A DNA stretch of 64,000 nt from JBJHBP01 sp050485685 (GCA_050485685.1 JBJHBW010000008.1:50909-114908); one strand, 5' to 3'. Positions 52,242 to 61,164 are shown, counted from the stretch's first letter. The notes: generated by a model not told the origin, from the letters alone. Numbers and translations: made by a program.

Positions 52242-52736
52242 ATGCGCATTCATCTCGCTCTTTCGCTGGCCTGTTGCCTGGCCGCCGTCGGCTGCGGCCA
52301 GCGTGACGCCGTAACGCCACCGGATCCGTCGGCTGCGCCACCACCTGCAACAGCACCGACCCAGCAGCCCTCAGGCCTGCCCCGGCAGCCGGCGCCTGCA
52401 GGTGCGCAGCTGTATTTCATCTCCCCATCCGACGGCGATGTGGTTGCAAGCCCCGTGCGGGTCATCTTCGGGCTTTCGGGCGCCGGAGTCGCGCCGGCCG
52501 GCATCAATCATCCGGACACCGGACATCACCACCTGCTGATCAATACCGATCCGCCGCCGCTGGATATGCCCGTTCCGACGGACGAACGGCATGTGCATTT
52601 CGGCAACGGCCAGACTGAAGCCTTGATCGAGCTGCCGCCGGGCCAGCATTACCTGCAGCTGCTGCTGGGCGATCATCTGCACATTCCGCATGATCCGCCC
52701 ATCATGTCCGACGTCATCACCATAGAAGTGCGCTGA
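52242..52736 (+). CDS. DUF4399 lipoprotein
   Basis: The 164-residue protein has a lipoprotein signal (MRIHLALSLACCLAAVGCGQ, lipid on the cysteine at about 18), a Pro/Ala/Gln-rich linker (about 20-50), and a DUF4399 domain with VYFxSPxDGDVVxSPVxVxFGLSGAGVAPAG and the characteristic HPDTGHHHLLIN and HYLQLLLGDH blocks (consensus given loosely). Histidine-rich loops may bind metal. GGAG lies eight bases before the ATG. Function unknown. Confidence 0.88.
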   Translation: MRIHLALSLACCLAAVGCGQRDAVTPPDPSAAPPPATAPTQQPSGLPRQPAPAGAQLYFISPSDGDVVASPVRVIFGLSGAGVAPAGINHPDTGHHHLLINTDPPPLDMPVPTDERHVHFGNGQTEALIELPPGQHYLQLLLGDHLHIPHDPPIMSDVITIEVR

Positions 52737-52799
52737 CGGAGTGGTGAACCGGCGGCGGCCCTGCCGTCGCCGGTTCGCCAGCCAGCCGGGGTCGGGAAC

Positions 52800-54515
52800 G
52801 TGTATACCGAATTTTTCGGGCTGAAAGAAAAACCTTTCGCGATCACTCCGGATCCGCGCTACCTGTACCTCAGCGCCCGACATGCCGACGCACTCGCGCA
52901 TCTCGTCTATGGCGTTTCCGAAAGCGGCGGTTTCATACAGCTCACCGGCGAGGTCGGCACCGGCAAGACCACCCTGATCCGTTGTCTTCTCGAACAGTTG
53001 CCGGAGAACGCGGAAATCGCGCTGATCCTCAATCCGCAACTGACCCGCCACGAGTTTCTGCAGGCCATCTGCGAGGAACTGCGGGTGGCGACGGATAACG
53101 AGACTTCGGTCAAGGGTCTGATAGGCGCACTCAACCGGCACCTGCTTCAGGCTCACGCAGCCGGACGGCGCATCGTGCTTATCGTCGACGAGGCACAGAC
53201 CCTGGACGCTGAAGTCCTGGAGCAGGTGCGGCTGCTGACCAATCTGGAGACTGCGAAGCAGAAACTGCTGCAGATCATTCTGATCGGTCAGCCTGAACTG
53301 CGCGAGCTGCTGGCCCGTCGCGAAATGCGACAGATAGCGCAGCGCGTGACCGGGCGTTACCACCTGGAGCCACTGACACAGGAAGAAACGGCCGCGTACC
53401 TCGGGCACCGCATGCGCATAGCCGGTGGCCAGGCGGAAGTCTTCTCACCATCGGCAGTACGTACAATCTTCCGCCACTCCGACGGCATACCTCGGCTGAT
53501 CAACGTGATTGCCGATCACGCGCTGCTGGCCGCCTACACACGCGACCAGACCCGCGTGGACGGCAGACTGGTGCGCATGGCGGTCACGGAAGTGTTCGGC
53601 GCACGGACCGTTCCCTTCTGGCTCGGCTGGTCCGGCGCGGGAGTACTGGCGGGCATAGTGATCGCCGCGCTGGCACTGTCGTTCCTGCTGCCACGCTGGC
53701 AGGGCGCGTCGCCCTCAGCCGAGGCCGGATCCGCCAACTCGGACCGGGCTGTCACGGCCCCGCTGGCGGGCCTGCCTGTGACAGAGGTGATATCACCGGC
53801 AGCGCTGTCAGGGCCTGACGAACTCACTGCGGCCGAATCCGCTGCGGTCGACGCCGCGGCGTCTGACGCAGCAGCGACCGAGCGCCTGATCAGTCTGAGC
53901 GCCATGCTTGACGACCCTTTGCGATCGTTCGATACCGACACCGCAGTCAGCCAGCTGTTCGGCCTCTGGGGAATTGATTATGAACCCGGTGCCGGCACTG
54001 CCTGCGACCAGGCGGGCTCGCGGGGCCTGCGCTGCCTGATCGAAACCGGCGGATCCATCAGCCAGCTGCGGCGCATCAACAGGCCTGCCATCCTGTCCCT
54101 GCGTGCCGAGCAGGGAGTGGAGTACCAGCTCGTGCTGATCGGGCTCGGTCATGACTACGCAGAACTCACCGCCGGTGGCGAACCATTCAAGGTCGCCCTG
54201 GCCGACCTCACCCATTACTGGTTCGGCGATCATCTGCTGTTGTGGCGGCCTGAGGTGTCCATCGCGCGTGACCTGATGCCGGGCGTCCGGGATGACGCCG
54301 TGGTCTGGCTTCGCCAGACCCTGTCCGGCATCCTCGGCGAAACGCTGGATGACGCGGATTCCCGTCACTATGACGCGCAGCTGGAAGCGCGTGTTCGCGC
54401 ATACCAGCGCGATCGCATGCTCGATGTCGACGGCATCGTCGGAACGAAAACGCAGATTGCGCTGACCACCGATCTGGCCGCACCCGACACGCCCTGGCTG
54501 AGGCAGCCGCACTGA
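52800..54515 (+). CDS. gspA: GspA/ExeA-type AAA ATPase with peptidoglycan-binding domain
   Basis: The 571-residue membrane ATPase helps assemble the type II secretin. The N-terminal AAA domain (YTEFFGLKEKPFAITPDPRY; Walker A GEVGTGKTT; Walker B LIVDEAQ) is followed by a transmembrane helix (about 278-300), a degenerate C39-like periplasmic domain (about 380-490) and a peptidoglycan-binding domain (about 495-560, YQRDRMLDVDGIVGTKTQ). Start is GTG. The GspB gene follows after one base. No other secretion genes are in the window. Confidence 0.9.
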   Translation: MYTEFFGLKEKPFAITPDPRYLYLSARHADALAHLVYGVSESGGFIQLTGEVGTGKTTLIRCLLEQLPENAEIALILNPQLTRHEFLQAICEELRVATDNETSVKGLIGALNRHLLQAHAAGRRIVLIVDEAQTLDAEVLEQVRLLTNLETAKQKLLQIILIGQPELRELLARREMRQIAQRVTGRYHLEPLTQEETAAYLGHRMRIAGGQAEVFSPSAVRTIFRHSDGIPRLINVIADHALLAAYTRDQTRVDGRLVRMAVTEVFGARTVPFWLGWSGAGVLAGIVIAALALSFLLPRWQGASPSAEAGSANSDRAVTAPLAGLPVTEVISPAALSGPDELTAAESAAVDAAASDAAATERLISLSAMLDDPLRSFDTDTAVSQLFGLWGIDYEPGAGTACDQAGSRGLRCLIETGGSISQLRRINRPAILSLRAEQGVEYQLVLIGLGHDYAELTAGGEPFKVALADLTHYWFGDHLLLWRPEVSIARDLMPGVRDDAVVWLRQTLSGILGETLDDADSRHYDAQLEARVRAYQRDRMLDVDGIVGTKTQIALTTDLAAPDTPWLRQPH

Positions 54516-54516
54516 C

Positions 54517-55221
54517 ATGTCATTCATACTCGACGCGTTGCGAAAATCAGAGAACGAGCGTCAGCGCAGCGCGGTGCCGCGCGTCACCCGTGCGCCGCTG
54601 GCACGGCCACGGGCACGCCCTCCGGTGTGGACCGTCGTCGTGATTGCGGTTCTCACCTGCTCGGTCATCGTGCTGGGAGCCGCCTGGTGGATCACCTTCA
54701 GTTCGCGGCCGGCAACAGCGCCCACCGTCACGGCACAAGCCGAAAGCCCGTCCAGCGCGGCTGCGTCAGCAGCTGATCGCGAAACTGCGACAACGGCTGC
54801 TGCGGTCGAGTCACGGGCGACGGACCCGGCGCCGGCGCCTGCCTCTGCAGCTGTGCCACCGCGTACGTCACCGCTGGACTCGCTGGCAGTGACCGCTGCG
54901 CCGGTCACGCCGACGGTTGTCTCACCGCCATCCGCTTCGCCATCGGCGGCGACCGATACCCGCAGTGCAGATGCCGGCCCGACGACATCGACCCGCGCAC
55001 CGTCGCGGGCGGAACTGATTGCCGACGGTCTCAGCATTCCGGATGTGCGACTGGAACTGCACGCCTGGGATCCCAGCGCGGACCGGCGCTTCGCCTTCAT
55101 CAACGGACAGCGGGTCGTGGAAGGTGAGGCGCTGCGCGAAGGCCCGCGGGTAGTCAGCATAGACACCGATTCCGTCACCCTGAGCTACGGCGGAACCCGG
55201 TTCCGCATCACGGCACAGTAG
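54517..55221 (+). CDS. gspB: GspB-like periplasmic assembly protein
   Basis: The 234-residue partner of GspA starts MSFILDALRKSENERQR (the conserved GspB N terminus), has one transmembrane helix (about 38-60), a long Ala/Pro/Thr-rich linker (about 65-170) and a C-terminal domain (LELHAWDPSADRRFAFINGQ ... GYGGTRFRI type). It binds peptidoglycan or the secretin in the type II system. One-base gap to the upstream ATPase gene. Confidence 0.9.
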   Translation: MSFILDALRKSENERQRSAVPRVTRAPLARPRARPPVWTVVVIAVLTCSVIVLGAAWWITFSSRPATAPTVTAQAESPSSAAASAADRETATTAAAVESRATDPAPAPASAAVPPRTSPLDSLAVTAAPVTPTVVSPPSASPSAATDTRSADAGPTTSTRAPSRAELIADGLSIPDVRLELHAWDPSADRRFAFINGQRVVEGEALREGPRVVSIDTDSVTLSYGGTRFRITAQ

Positions 55222-55283
55222 CTGCTACCGCTCGTCGGCGGCTGGAGGCTGGTCGTGGACGGTTGGCACCTGGAAGTCAGCGG

Positions 55284-56117
55284 TCAGGTGCGCGTGCCGT
55301 AGCCCCGCTTCAGCATCACCAGCGTCGCCACAAACAGCACCACCAGAGCGCTGATGATGATGGTGAAGGCGGTCGAGATCGGAATGCTGGAGGTGCCCAG
55401 CATGCCGTAACGGAACGCGTCCACCATGTAGAGAATGGGATTGGCCCGGGCAATGCCCTGCCATGTCGGCGACAGCAGTGAAATCGAGAAAAACACGCCC
55501 CCGAGATAGGTCAGCGGCGTGAGCACGAAGGTCGGAATGATCGTGATGTCGTCGAAGGACTTTGCAAACAGCGCGTTCAGCAGGCCGGCCAGCGAAAAGA
55601 CGGTGGCCGTCAGCAGCAGCACCGCGAACAGGATCAGCGGATGAGCGACCGGCAGTGAGGTGAAGAACATCGCGACCACCGTGACCAGTGCCGCCACCAG
55701 CACGCCGCGGACCACACCGCCGGCCACATACCCGAGCACGATACTGGTCAGCGACATGGGCGACACCAGCAGTTCCTCCAGGTGCAGCTGCAGCTTGCTG
55801 GAGAAGAACGATGACACGACATTGCCGAAAGAGTTCGTGATCACGGCCATCATGATCAGACCCGGGGCAATGAACGTGGTGTAGGGCACGCCATCCATCT
55901 CGCCGATGCGGGCACCGATCAGACTGCCGAAGATGATGAAGTACAACGTCATCGTGATGCCGGGTGGAATCACGGTCTGGATCCAGATCCGCAGCACCCG
56001 CCTGACTTCCTTGCGGACCAGTGTGTACAGCCCGACCAGGTTCGCGGCCGCGCGGTTCGGCACCTCGGCCGTGGGTGCAAATGCAGCTGTGCCCGGCTGG
56101 ACTTCGTGCCCGCTCAC
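55284..56117 (-). CDS. ABC-2 type permease
   Basis: The 277-residue membrane protein has six helices and a conserved VPPGITMTLYFIIFGSLIG / APGLIMMAVITNSF core (here TVIPPGITMTLYF). This is the permease partner of the upstream ATPase, as in the YadG/YadH-type exporters. Start is GTG overlapping the ATPase stop (GTGA), so translation is coupled. Substrate unknown. Confidence 0.88.
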   Translation of the reverse strand: MSGHEVQPGTAAFAPTAEVPNRAAANLVGLYTLVRKEVRRVLRIWIQTVIPPGITMTLYFIIFGSLIGARIGEMDGVPYTTFIAPGLIMMAVITNSFGNVVSSFFSSKLQLHLEELLVSPMSLTSIVLGYVAGGVVRGVLVAALVTVVAMFFTSLPVAHPLILFAVLLLTATVFSLAGLLNALFAKSFDDITIIPTFVLTPLTYLGGVFFSISLLSPTWQGIARANPILYMVDAFRYGMLGTSSIPISTAFTIIISALVVLFVATLVMLKRGYGTRT

Positions 56118-57070
56118 GACGCGGCACCCGCAGCGGGTCTTCCCGCCGACTTGTTCTCGACCAGACGCAGAAACAGTTCCTCCAGCCGGTTGGTCTTGGT
56201 GCGCATGCTGGTCACGGTCAGTGACAGGCCGGAAAGCAGCTGAAACAGCCTGTTCAGGCCCTGACCCTTGGCCACTTCGACTTCGATCTCGTGCTCGTTA
56301 CGAAGACGACAGGTGTATTCATCCAGCGCGGGTGCCTCGGTCAGGCGCTGCTCCAGCGTCACGACGAACACTTCGCGCTGCAGCTTGCGCACGACGTTGA
56401 CGATGGAATCGTTTTCGATGATGCGACCCTCATCGATGATCGCGACATTGCGGCACAGGCTCTCCGCCTCCTCCAGATAGTGGGTGGTCAGGATGATCGT
56501 CACACCGGCCGCATTGATCTCTCGCATCAGTTCCCACATGGAGCGGCGAATCTCGATATCCACGCCTGCGGTCGGCTCGTCCAGAATCAGCAGCCGCGGC
56601 TCGTGCACCATTGCGCGCGCGATCATCAGCCGGCGCTTCATGCCGCCTGAGAGCGTTCTGGCAACGGCGTGGCGCTTCTCCCAGAGGTGCAGTGCCTTGA
56701 GATACTTCTCCGCCCGCTGTTTCGCAATCCTGCGCGGCACCCCGTAGTAACCCGCCTGGTTGATCAGGGTGAAGTCGTTACGCTCGAACATGTTCAGGTT
56801 GACCTCCTGCGGCACCACCCCTATGCAGCTTTTCGCCACGTCGGGCTCGCGGTCCAGGTCATGGCCGAACACGCTCACAGTGCCGCCGGTCTTCTTCACC
56901 AGCGAGGTGATGATGCCGATGGCGGTGGTCTTGCCGGCTCCGTTCGGGCCCAGCAGCGCGAAGAAGTCGCCCTGCTTCACGGTCAGGTCTATGCCCTTGA
57001 GCGCTTCCACCCCGTTCGGGTAGGTCTTGCGCAACTGGCTGATCGTAAGTGCGTCCACTGCAGCGTTCAT
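56114..57070 (-). CDS. ABC transporter ATP-binding protein
   Basis: The 318-residue ATPase has Walker A GPNGAGKTTA (about 41-50), a Q-loop PQEVNLN, signature LSGGMKRRLMIARA, Walker B LLILDEPTAGVD and H-loop TTHYLEEAE. The C-terminal regulatory part (about 235-318) is of the YadG-type. Its permease gene follows with a four-base overlap. It lies next to, but on the same strand as, the FlhD-like gene with a 134-base gap. Confidence 0.9.
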   Translation of the reverse strand: MNAAVDALTISQLRKTYPNGVEALKGIDLTVKQGDFFALLGPNGAGKTTAIGIITSLVKKTGGTVSVFGHDLDREPDVAKSCIGVVPQEVNLNMFERNDFTLINQAGYYGVPRRIAKQRAEKYLKALHLWEKRHAVARTLSGGMKRRLMIARAMVHEPRLLILDEPTAGVDIEIRRSMWELMREINAAGVTIILTTHYLEEAESLCRNVAIIDEGRIIENDSIVNVVRKLQREVFVVTLEQRLTEAPALDEYTCRLRNEHEIEVEVAKGQGLNRLFQLLSGLSLTVTSMRTKTNRLEELFLRLVENKSAGRPAAGAAS

Positions 57071-57204
57071 GTTCGCGGCACTTTTTCCTCGGGAGCCGGA
57101 TGCAGGAAGTCCGGTATTCTACTGACTTGCGACGCGGAAAACGCATACGGTCCCGCCCGACGCACTCCTGATCGGACCTCGTGGTGCGGGTTTGACGAAC
57201 GACG

Positions 57205-57792
57205 CTAGTGCGGCTGGAACAAGGGCGTGACACCAGGGCGTGTGCGACTGCCTCCACCCAGACGCGGCTGCAGTGCAATCAGCCCAAGGCGGTGGCGAAC
57301 TTCCGGTCTGTCGTCAAACAGCAGTTCGCGCCACAGGCTGTCGGAACGTGCAAACGCACAACGGACCGCGCCGTCGGCCAGTGCCAGTTGAGGCAGTTCC
57401 GACAACCCCATGCCTCGCAATGCGGCTACGGTGGAGGCACGCAGCCCCAGGAACAGGCGCGCGTAATACTCGCTGGCACGACTGAGATTCCAGGCCGAAA
57501 GCAGTATCGTCAGATTCAGCGCCTGCAGGGACCGCCCGGCGACGGAATCCTCAGGATCGGCGACCCCGCCAGGCAATGCACGCGGCACCACCACATCGAA
57601 CAGAGAACGCGGAAACTCGGCCGCCCGGTCCAGCGATCTGGAGTCTACGGCGCGGAGCAGCGCCCGGACTCGTTCCGACATGCCAAGACACTCAACACCC
57701 TCGCAGGCGCGCTGATGCAGGTATCCCAGAAACAGGCGATTGAGTTCGTGAATCTGACTGAGCTGGTCAGCTGGAGAGAATATATTGGACAT
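57205..57792 (-). CDS. Protein of two tandem FlhD-like domains
   Basis: The 195-residue product contains two copies of the FlhD pattern. The first (about 10-70) reads IHELNRLFLGYLHQRACEGV ... LGMSERVRALLRAVDSRSLDRAAEFPRSLFD. The second (about 86-160) reads LQALNLTILLSAWNLSRAS ... LGLRASTVAALRGMGLSELPQLALADGAVRCAF ... WRELL. Both follow FlhD's Ile/Leu-rich helix pattern (compare E. coli INLSYLLLAQ ... RLGI ... LTLPQMVKLA). A single E. coli FlhD is about 116 residues, so this looks like a fusion of two. An FlhC-like gene is divergent. It would supply four FlhD domains from two chains to an FlhD4C2-like complex; that is inference. No flagellar genes are nearby. Confidence 0.75.
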   Translation of the reverse strand: MSNIFSPADQLSQIHELNRLFLGYLHQRACEGVECLGMSERVRALLRAVDSRSLDRAAEFPRSLFDVVVPRALPGGVADPEDSVAGRSLQALNLTILLSAWNLSRASEYYARLFLGLRASTVAALRGMGLSELPQLALADGAVRCAFARSDSLWRELLFDDRPEVRHRLGLIALQPRLGGGSRTRPGVTPLFQPH

Positions 57793-57821
57793 AATCTTTT
57801 ATCTTTTTTCGTCCGGAATTG

Positions 57822-57852
57822 CCATATATGGTCCTAAATTACCATTTATGGT
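57822..57852. promoter_or_regulatory. Twin palindromes CCATATATGG and ACCATTTATGGT, 20 bp apart
   Basis: Both sites fit CCATWTATGG, and their centres are exactly 20 bases apart, two DNA turns, in the 109-base gap between the divergent FlhD-like and FlhC-like genes. They are likely operator or activator sites for one or both genes. The binding protein is unknown; an FlhDC-like complex controlling itself is possible. The surrounding AT-rich stretch also holds the promoters. Confidence 0.6.
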
Positions 57853-57901
57853 TAGCATAGGCTAAGTCTCCGAATTTCGCTGATTCGCGAGGAAACAAAT
57901 A

Positions 57902-58495
57902 ATGAGAGCGACGGACGATCGGTACCGGGGGGAGCAGGCCCGTTTCGAACTGGCCATGAGGATGATCAGACATGAAGCCCGCACAGGCACGATACGTTAC
58001 TGGACCGGGCTCAGCGACGACCGTATCCGCAAGTTGTACAGTTCCTATTTCAAGTTTGGCAAGGGAGTCAGCGTACGTCGCAAGCGCGGTCGATCGCCGT
58101 CACAGGTAGCACCACTGATCAAGACTCCGGCACGGGCCCTGGAGTCCGGCGTGTTCGCCAATCTGCTGCTCGCCAATGATCTGTTATCGATGGACAGCCC
58201 CCCGGGCCCACCGCTGGACGGAAATGTGCAGATGGGACACAGATTCTGCGAGTGCTTCGAGACCCACAGGCTGCTGGTGCCGCGCGCCAACCTGTCGTTC
58301 GAGTGGGGCTGGAACCTGTTGTGCAGCATACGAAGGGGCGATGAACTGGGTCTTGCCCTGTGCGAAGCCTGCCAATGTGGCTACGTCATCGATCTGCTCG
58401 CCCTGCCGAAGACGCACTGCCCGGCCTGTGCGGTCATGCCACAGCAGGTCGATGGTGGCGACGAAGTCTGCACCAGGGCAGTGTCATGTGCCTGA
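57902..58495 (+). CDS. FlhC-like zinc regulator
   Basis: The 197-residue protein matches FlhC in layout: N-terminal helical part (FELAMRMIRHEARTGTIRYWTGLSDDRIRKLYS), a basic loop, and a C-terminal zinc site CEAC ... CPAC (C154, C157, C173, C176). Spacing matches E. coli FlhC (C137, C140, C157, C160) within one residue, and the FEWGWNLLCSIRRGDELGLALC segment matches its conserved tryptophan region. GAGGAAA precedes the ATG. It overlaps the next gene by ten bases. FlhC normally lies behind flhD in one operon; here it is divergent from a double-FlhD gene. Confidence 0.78.
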   Translation: MRATDDRYRGEQARFELAMRMIRHEARTGTIRYWTGLSDDRIRKLYSSYFKFGKGVSVRRKRGRSPSQVAPLIKTPARALESGVFANLLLANDLLSMDSPPGPPLDGNVQMGHRFCECFETHRLLVPRANLSFEWGWNLLCSIRRGDELGLALCEACQCGYVIDLLALPKTHCPACAVMPQQVDGGDEVCTRAVSCA

Positions 58496-59226
58496 TCGCG
58501 ATAGCGGCGGGCGTCTCGGAACAGTACCCGCTCGTGGTGGCGGCAAACCGGGACGAATTGCACGACCGGCCGGCGGTGCCGGCGTCGTGGTGGGGCGGAT
58601 CTCCCCGCATTTTCGGCGGTCGTGACCTGGCGGCAGGCGGCACGTGGCTGGCTGTGGACGAACAGCGGCGTTTCGCAGCCGTGACGAATTTTCATGATCC
58701 GGCGTATGTCCGGGGCCCGGACATACGTACACGCGGCACACTGGTTCCCGGTTTTCTCGCCTCCGGGCAGGATGCCGAAGCCTTCACGAAGGCGCTTTCC
58801 GCAGAAGCTCACGAATACGGCCCCTTCAATCTGCTGCTTTTCGATCGCCGCGAGCTCGTCTATTTCAGCAACCGCGCACCGGGACGCAGGCTGAACACGG
58901 GCATACACATACTGACCAACACGCATTTCGATGCCGACTGGCCGAAAATCGGCGAAGCGCGGGACGGGATGGATGCGGCACTTGAGCGGGACGATCCGCT
59001 GGATGCACTGCTGGACATGCTGGCACCGACAGCGCAGACCTCGCGCGACCGGCGCCAGGGTCAGGCGCTTTATCGGGAAAGCCTGTTCATACAGGATGAG
59101 ACTTTCGGCACCCGCTGTTCCACGGTCATACTCGAATCAGCGGACCAGCGCCTGACCTTTGTGGAGCGGCGGTATGACGCCGCCGGCAACCCCACCGGCG
59201 ACACGCATATCATCATAGGGTCCTAG
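58486..59226 (+). CDS. NRDE/TANGO2-family protein
   Basis: The 246-residue NRDE protein starts with the conserved MC (Cys2) and has NRDE at residues 21-24 (VVAANRDELHDRP). GGRDLAAGGTWLAVD is also family-typical, and the C-terminal TRCSTVIL segment fits. TANGO2-like proteins have been proposed to handle heme or to be N-terminal nucleophile hydrolases; the bacterial role is unsettled. Its start overlaps the FlhC-like stop by ten bases, so the two may be translated together. Confidence 0.9.
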   Translation: MCLIAIAAGVSEQYPLVVAANRDELHDRPAVPASWWGGSPRIFGGRDLAAGGTWLAVDEQRRFAAVTNFHDPAYVRGPDIRTRGTLVPGFLASGQDAEAFTKALSAEAHEYGPFNLLLFDRRELVYFSNRAPGRRLNTGIHILTNTHFDADWPKIGEARDGMDAALERDDPLDALLDMLAPTAQTSRDRRQGQALYRESLFIQDETFGTRCSTVILESADQRLTFVERRYDAAGNPTGDTHIIIGS

Positions 59227-59239
59227 TCACGCGAGGCGT

Positions 59240-59983
59240 TCAGTCCGGGATCTCAAGCTCCGCACCCAGCACCTGCATGGCGGCGACGATGCGGTCACGC
59301 ACCTGATCGAGCAGTGCCGCATCGGTACCACGCACCACCAGCGTCGCTCCGAAGCGCCCTTCGCGCGCGAAAGGGTAACTGCCAATCTCAACTTCGGAAT
59401 GCTCACGTGCAATACGCTCCAGCGGTTCGGCAATATCACCCTCGCGCATGTACACATCCACACTGCGCGACGCAATGGCGGCACCCGTCGTGAGCTGCTT
59501 CGCTACCGCGGCAAACATGGCGCGCGCCACGGCCGGAATTCCGGCCAGCACGAATACGTTGTCCTTGCGAAAGCCGGGCGCACGACTGAGCGGGTTGTCG
59601 ATCAGCGACGAACCTTCCGGGACACGCGCCATCTTCAGGCGCGCCTCGTTGAGCGGGAGTCCGCCTCCGCTCATGCGCTCAACGGCATCGGGGTCGATCA
59701 CCAGCGGCACATCGAAAGCCTGCGCCACCGACTCGGCGGTAACGTCATCGTGAGTGGGCCCTATGCCGCCGGTCGTGAACACGTAGTCGTAACGGGCGCG
59801 ACACTCGTTCAGATGCGCGACGATCACGGCGGGAATGTCACGGACCACACGCGCTTCCTCAAGCCGTATGCCCAGCGTCGCAAACTCCCTGGCGAGGAAC
59901 TGCAGGTTCGCGTCCTGCGTCTTACCCGACAGGATCTCGTTACCGATGATCAGTACACAGGCAGTGGGTTGGTGCTCGGTCAT
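59240..59983 (-). CDS. CinA-like molybdopterin-binding domain protein
   Basis: The 247-residue protein has a MoCF (MoaB/Mog) domain: IGNEILSGKTQDANLQFLA and TTGGIGPTHDDVTAESVA. It is the short form lacking the CinA C-terminal deamidase domain. These proteins bind nucleotide or pterin; in CinA the domain has been linked to nicotinamide nucleotide recycling (ADP-ribose pyrophosphatase), but here the function is unproven. Convergent with the NRDE gene. Confidence 0.9.
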   Translation of the reverse strand: MTEHQPTACVLIIGNEILSGKTQDANLQFLAREFATLGIRLEEARVVRDIPAVIVAHLNECRARYDYVFTTGGIGPTHDDVTAESVAQAFDVPLVIDPDAVERMSGGGLPLNEARLKMARVPEGSSLIDNPLSRAPGFRKDNVFVLAGIPAVARAMFAAVAKQLTTGAAIASRSVDVYMREGDIAEPLERIAREHSEVEIGSYPFAREGRFGATLVVRGTDAALLDQVRDRIVAAMQVLGAELEIPD

Positions 59984-60054
59984 CGTCAGTTTCGTCCTCA
60001 GTGCTGGGCCGTCGTCGGGTGGTCATCTGCCGACAGTCGGCGGCCTGACTTCAT

Positions 60055-60369
60055 TCATTCTTCCGGGTGCGCATGGCCGCATCGCCAGCATAGCGCGAAC
60101 TGCGCTTCGTTCGATTCATTGCAGTGTCTGCAACGCCAGGACTCGCCGCCGTCCGCCGGCTGACTCTGCTCGGCGATCAGCGCGCTGGCGGCTTCAGCCC
60201 GACTGTCATCCATCACCCACAGTTCCGGAAGACACTCCAGGAACGGAATCTCGCCCAGGCCGCCGGAGAGCTTGTCGTTGCGGATCATGCAAGCGATGCC
60301 GGCCTGCTCCAGCACATTGCGAAAGTGACCGACTTCGGCCAGTGATTCGCTGCGGAACACCCGCTTCAT
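60055..60369 (-). CDS. DUF2007 protein with C-terminal zinc ribbon
   Basis: The 104-residue small protein: DUF2007 domain (MKRVFRSESLAEVGHFRNVL ... WVMDDSRAEAASAL) followed by a zinc ribbon (WRCRHCNESNEAQFALCWRCG: four cysteines in CxxC ... CxxC). Often next to metabolic or translation genes; function unknown. Fifteen bases after the trpA stop on the same strand, so it may be the last gene of that operon. Confidence 0.85.
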   Translation of the reverse strand: MKRVFRSESLAEVGHFRNVLEQAGIACMIRNDKLSGGLGEIPFLECLPELWVMDDSRAEAASALIAEQSQPADGGESWRCRHCNESNEAQFALCWRCGHAHPEE

Positions 60370-60384
60370 CAGGTGGCCATGGCG

Positions 60385-61164
60385 TCAGGCGTTGCCCTTC
60401 AGTCCGCGCAGAAAGGCCGCCGGGTCTTCGCCCCGTTCCAGCACTTCCACCAGCGCCGAACCGACTATCACACCATCGGCATGGCGGCCTATCAGCTCCA
60501 CCTGTGCCGCTTCACGCACACCGAAGCCGGCACAGACAGGCAGATTCGACGCCGCCTTGACCTGCTTCAGGTAATCGGACAGTTCCGCAGGAAGACCCTG
60601 CTGACCGCCGGTGATCCCGGTGCGCGTGACCGCATAGACGAAACCCTCGCTCGCCTGACACAGCATCTTCAGACGCTCCGGCCCGGTCGCCGGCGTCACC
60701 AGCTGCACCAGCGCCAGCCCCCTGGGAGCGATGGCCTCGCGCAGCGGCGCGCTCTCTTCCCAGGGCAGGTCCGGCACGATGAATCCGGTCACGCCCACCG
60801 CCGCAGCGCGCTCCGCCAGGCGCTCAAAGCCGTACACCAGCAGCGGGTTCAGGTAACTGAACAGCAGTACCGGCGCCGACAGACGTGACTGCTCGGCCTC
60901 CAGCAACTGCAGTATCCATTCCAGCGTCACGCCGTTCTCTATGGCCTGGCGGCTGGAGCGCTGAATGGTGACGCCGTCAGCCATGGGATCGGAGAACGGC
61001 ACGCCCAGCTCCACTGCATCCGACACTTCAGCGACGGCGCGCAGCACGGACGCGAAGTGTTCGCGGTCCGGAAACCCGGCCGTCAGGAACGACACCAGCG
61101 CCGGACCTCGTGCACTGACGATGGACTGTCGCAGACGCTCGCGGGGCAGCGCATCGCCGCTCAT
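60385..61164 (-). CDS. trpA: Tryptophan synthase alpha subunit
   Basis: The 259-residue TIM-barrel subunit cleaves indole-3-glycerol phosphate to indole. The catalytic residues E52 (VELGVPFSDP) and D63 (ADGVTIQ) are in place, as are the phosphate-binding SYLNPLL and GFGV segments. Start overlaps the trpB stop by ATGA, coupling the two subunits. Order on the minus strand is trpD, trpC, trpF, trpB, trpA. Confidence 0.96.
   Translation of the reverse strand: MSGDALPRERLRQSIVSARGPALVSFLTAGFPDREHFASVLRAVAEVSDAVELGVPFSDPMADGVTIQRSSRQAIENGVTLEWILQLLEAEQSRLSAPVLLFSYLNPLLVYGFERLAERAAAVGVTGFIVPDLPWEESAPLREAIAPRGLALVQLVTPATGPERLKMLCQASEGFVYAVTRTGITGGQQGLPAELSDYLKQVKAASNLPVCAGFGVREAAQVELIGRHADGVIVGSALVEVLERGEDPAAFLRGLKGNA

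Noticed and set aside
57822..57851. CCATATATGG / CCATTTATGG considered as eukaryotic CArG boxes
   Set aside because: The match to CC(A/T)6GG is a coincidence of palindromic AT-rich sites; the context is bacterial and no MADS protein is expected.
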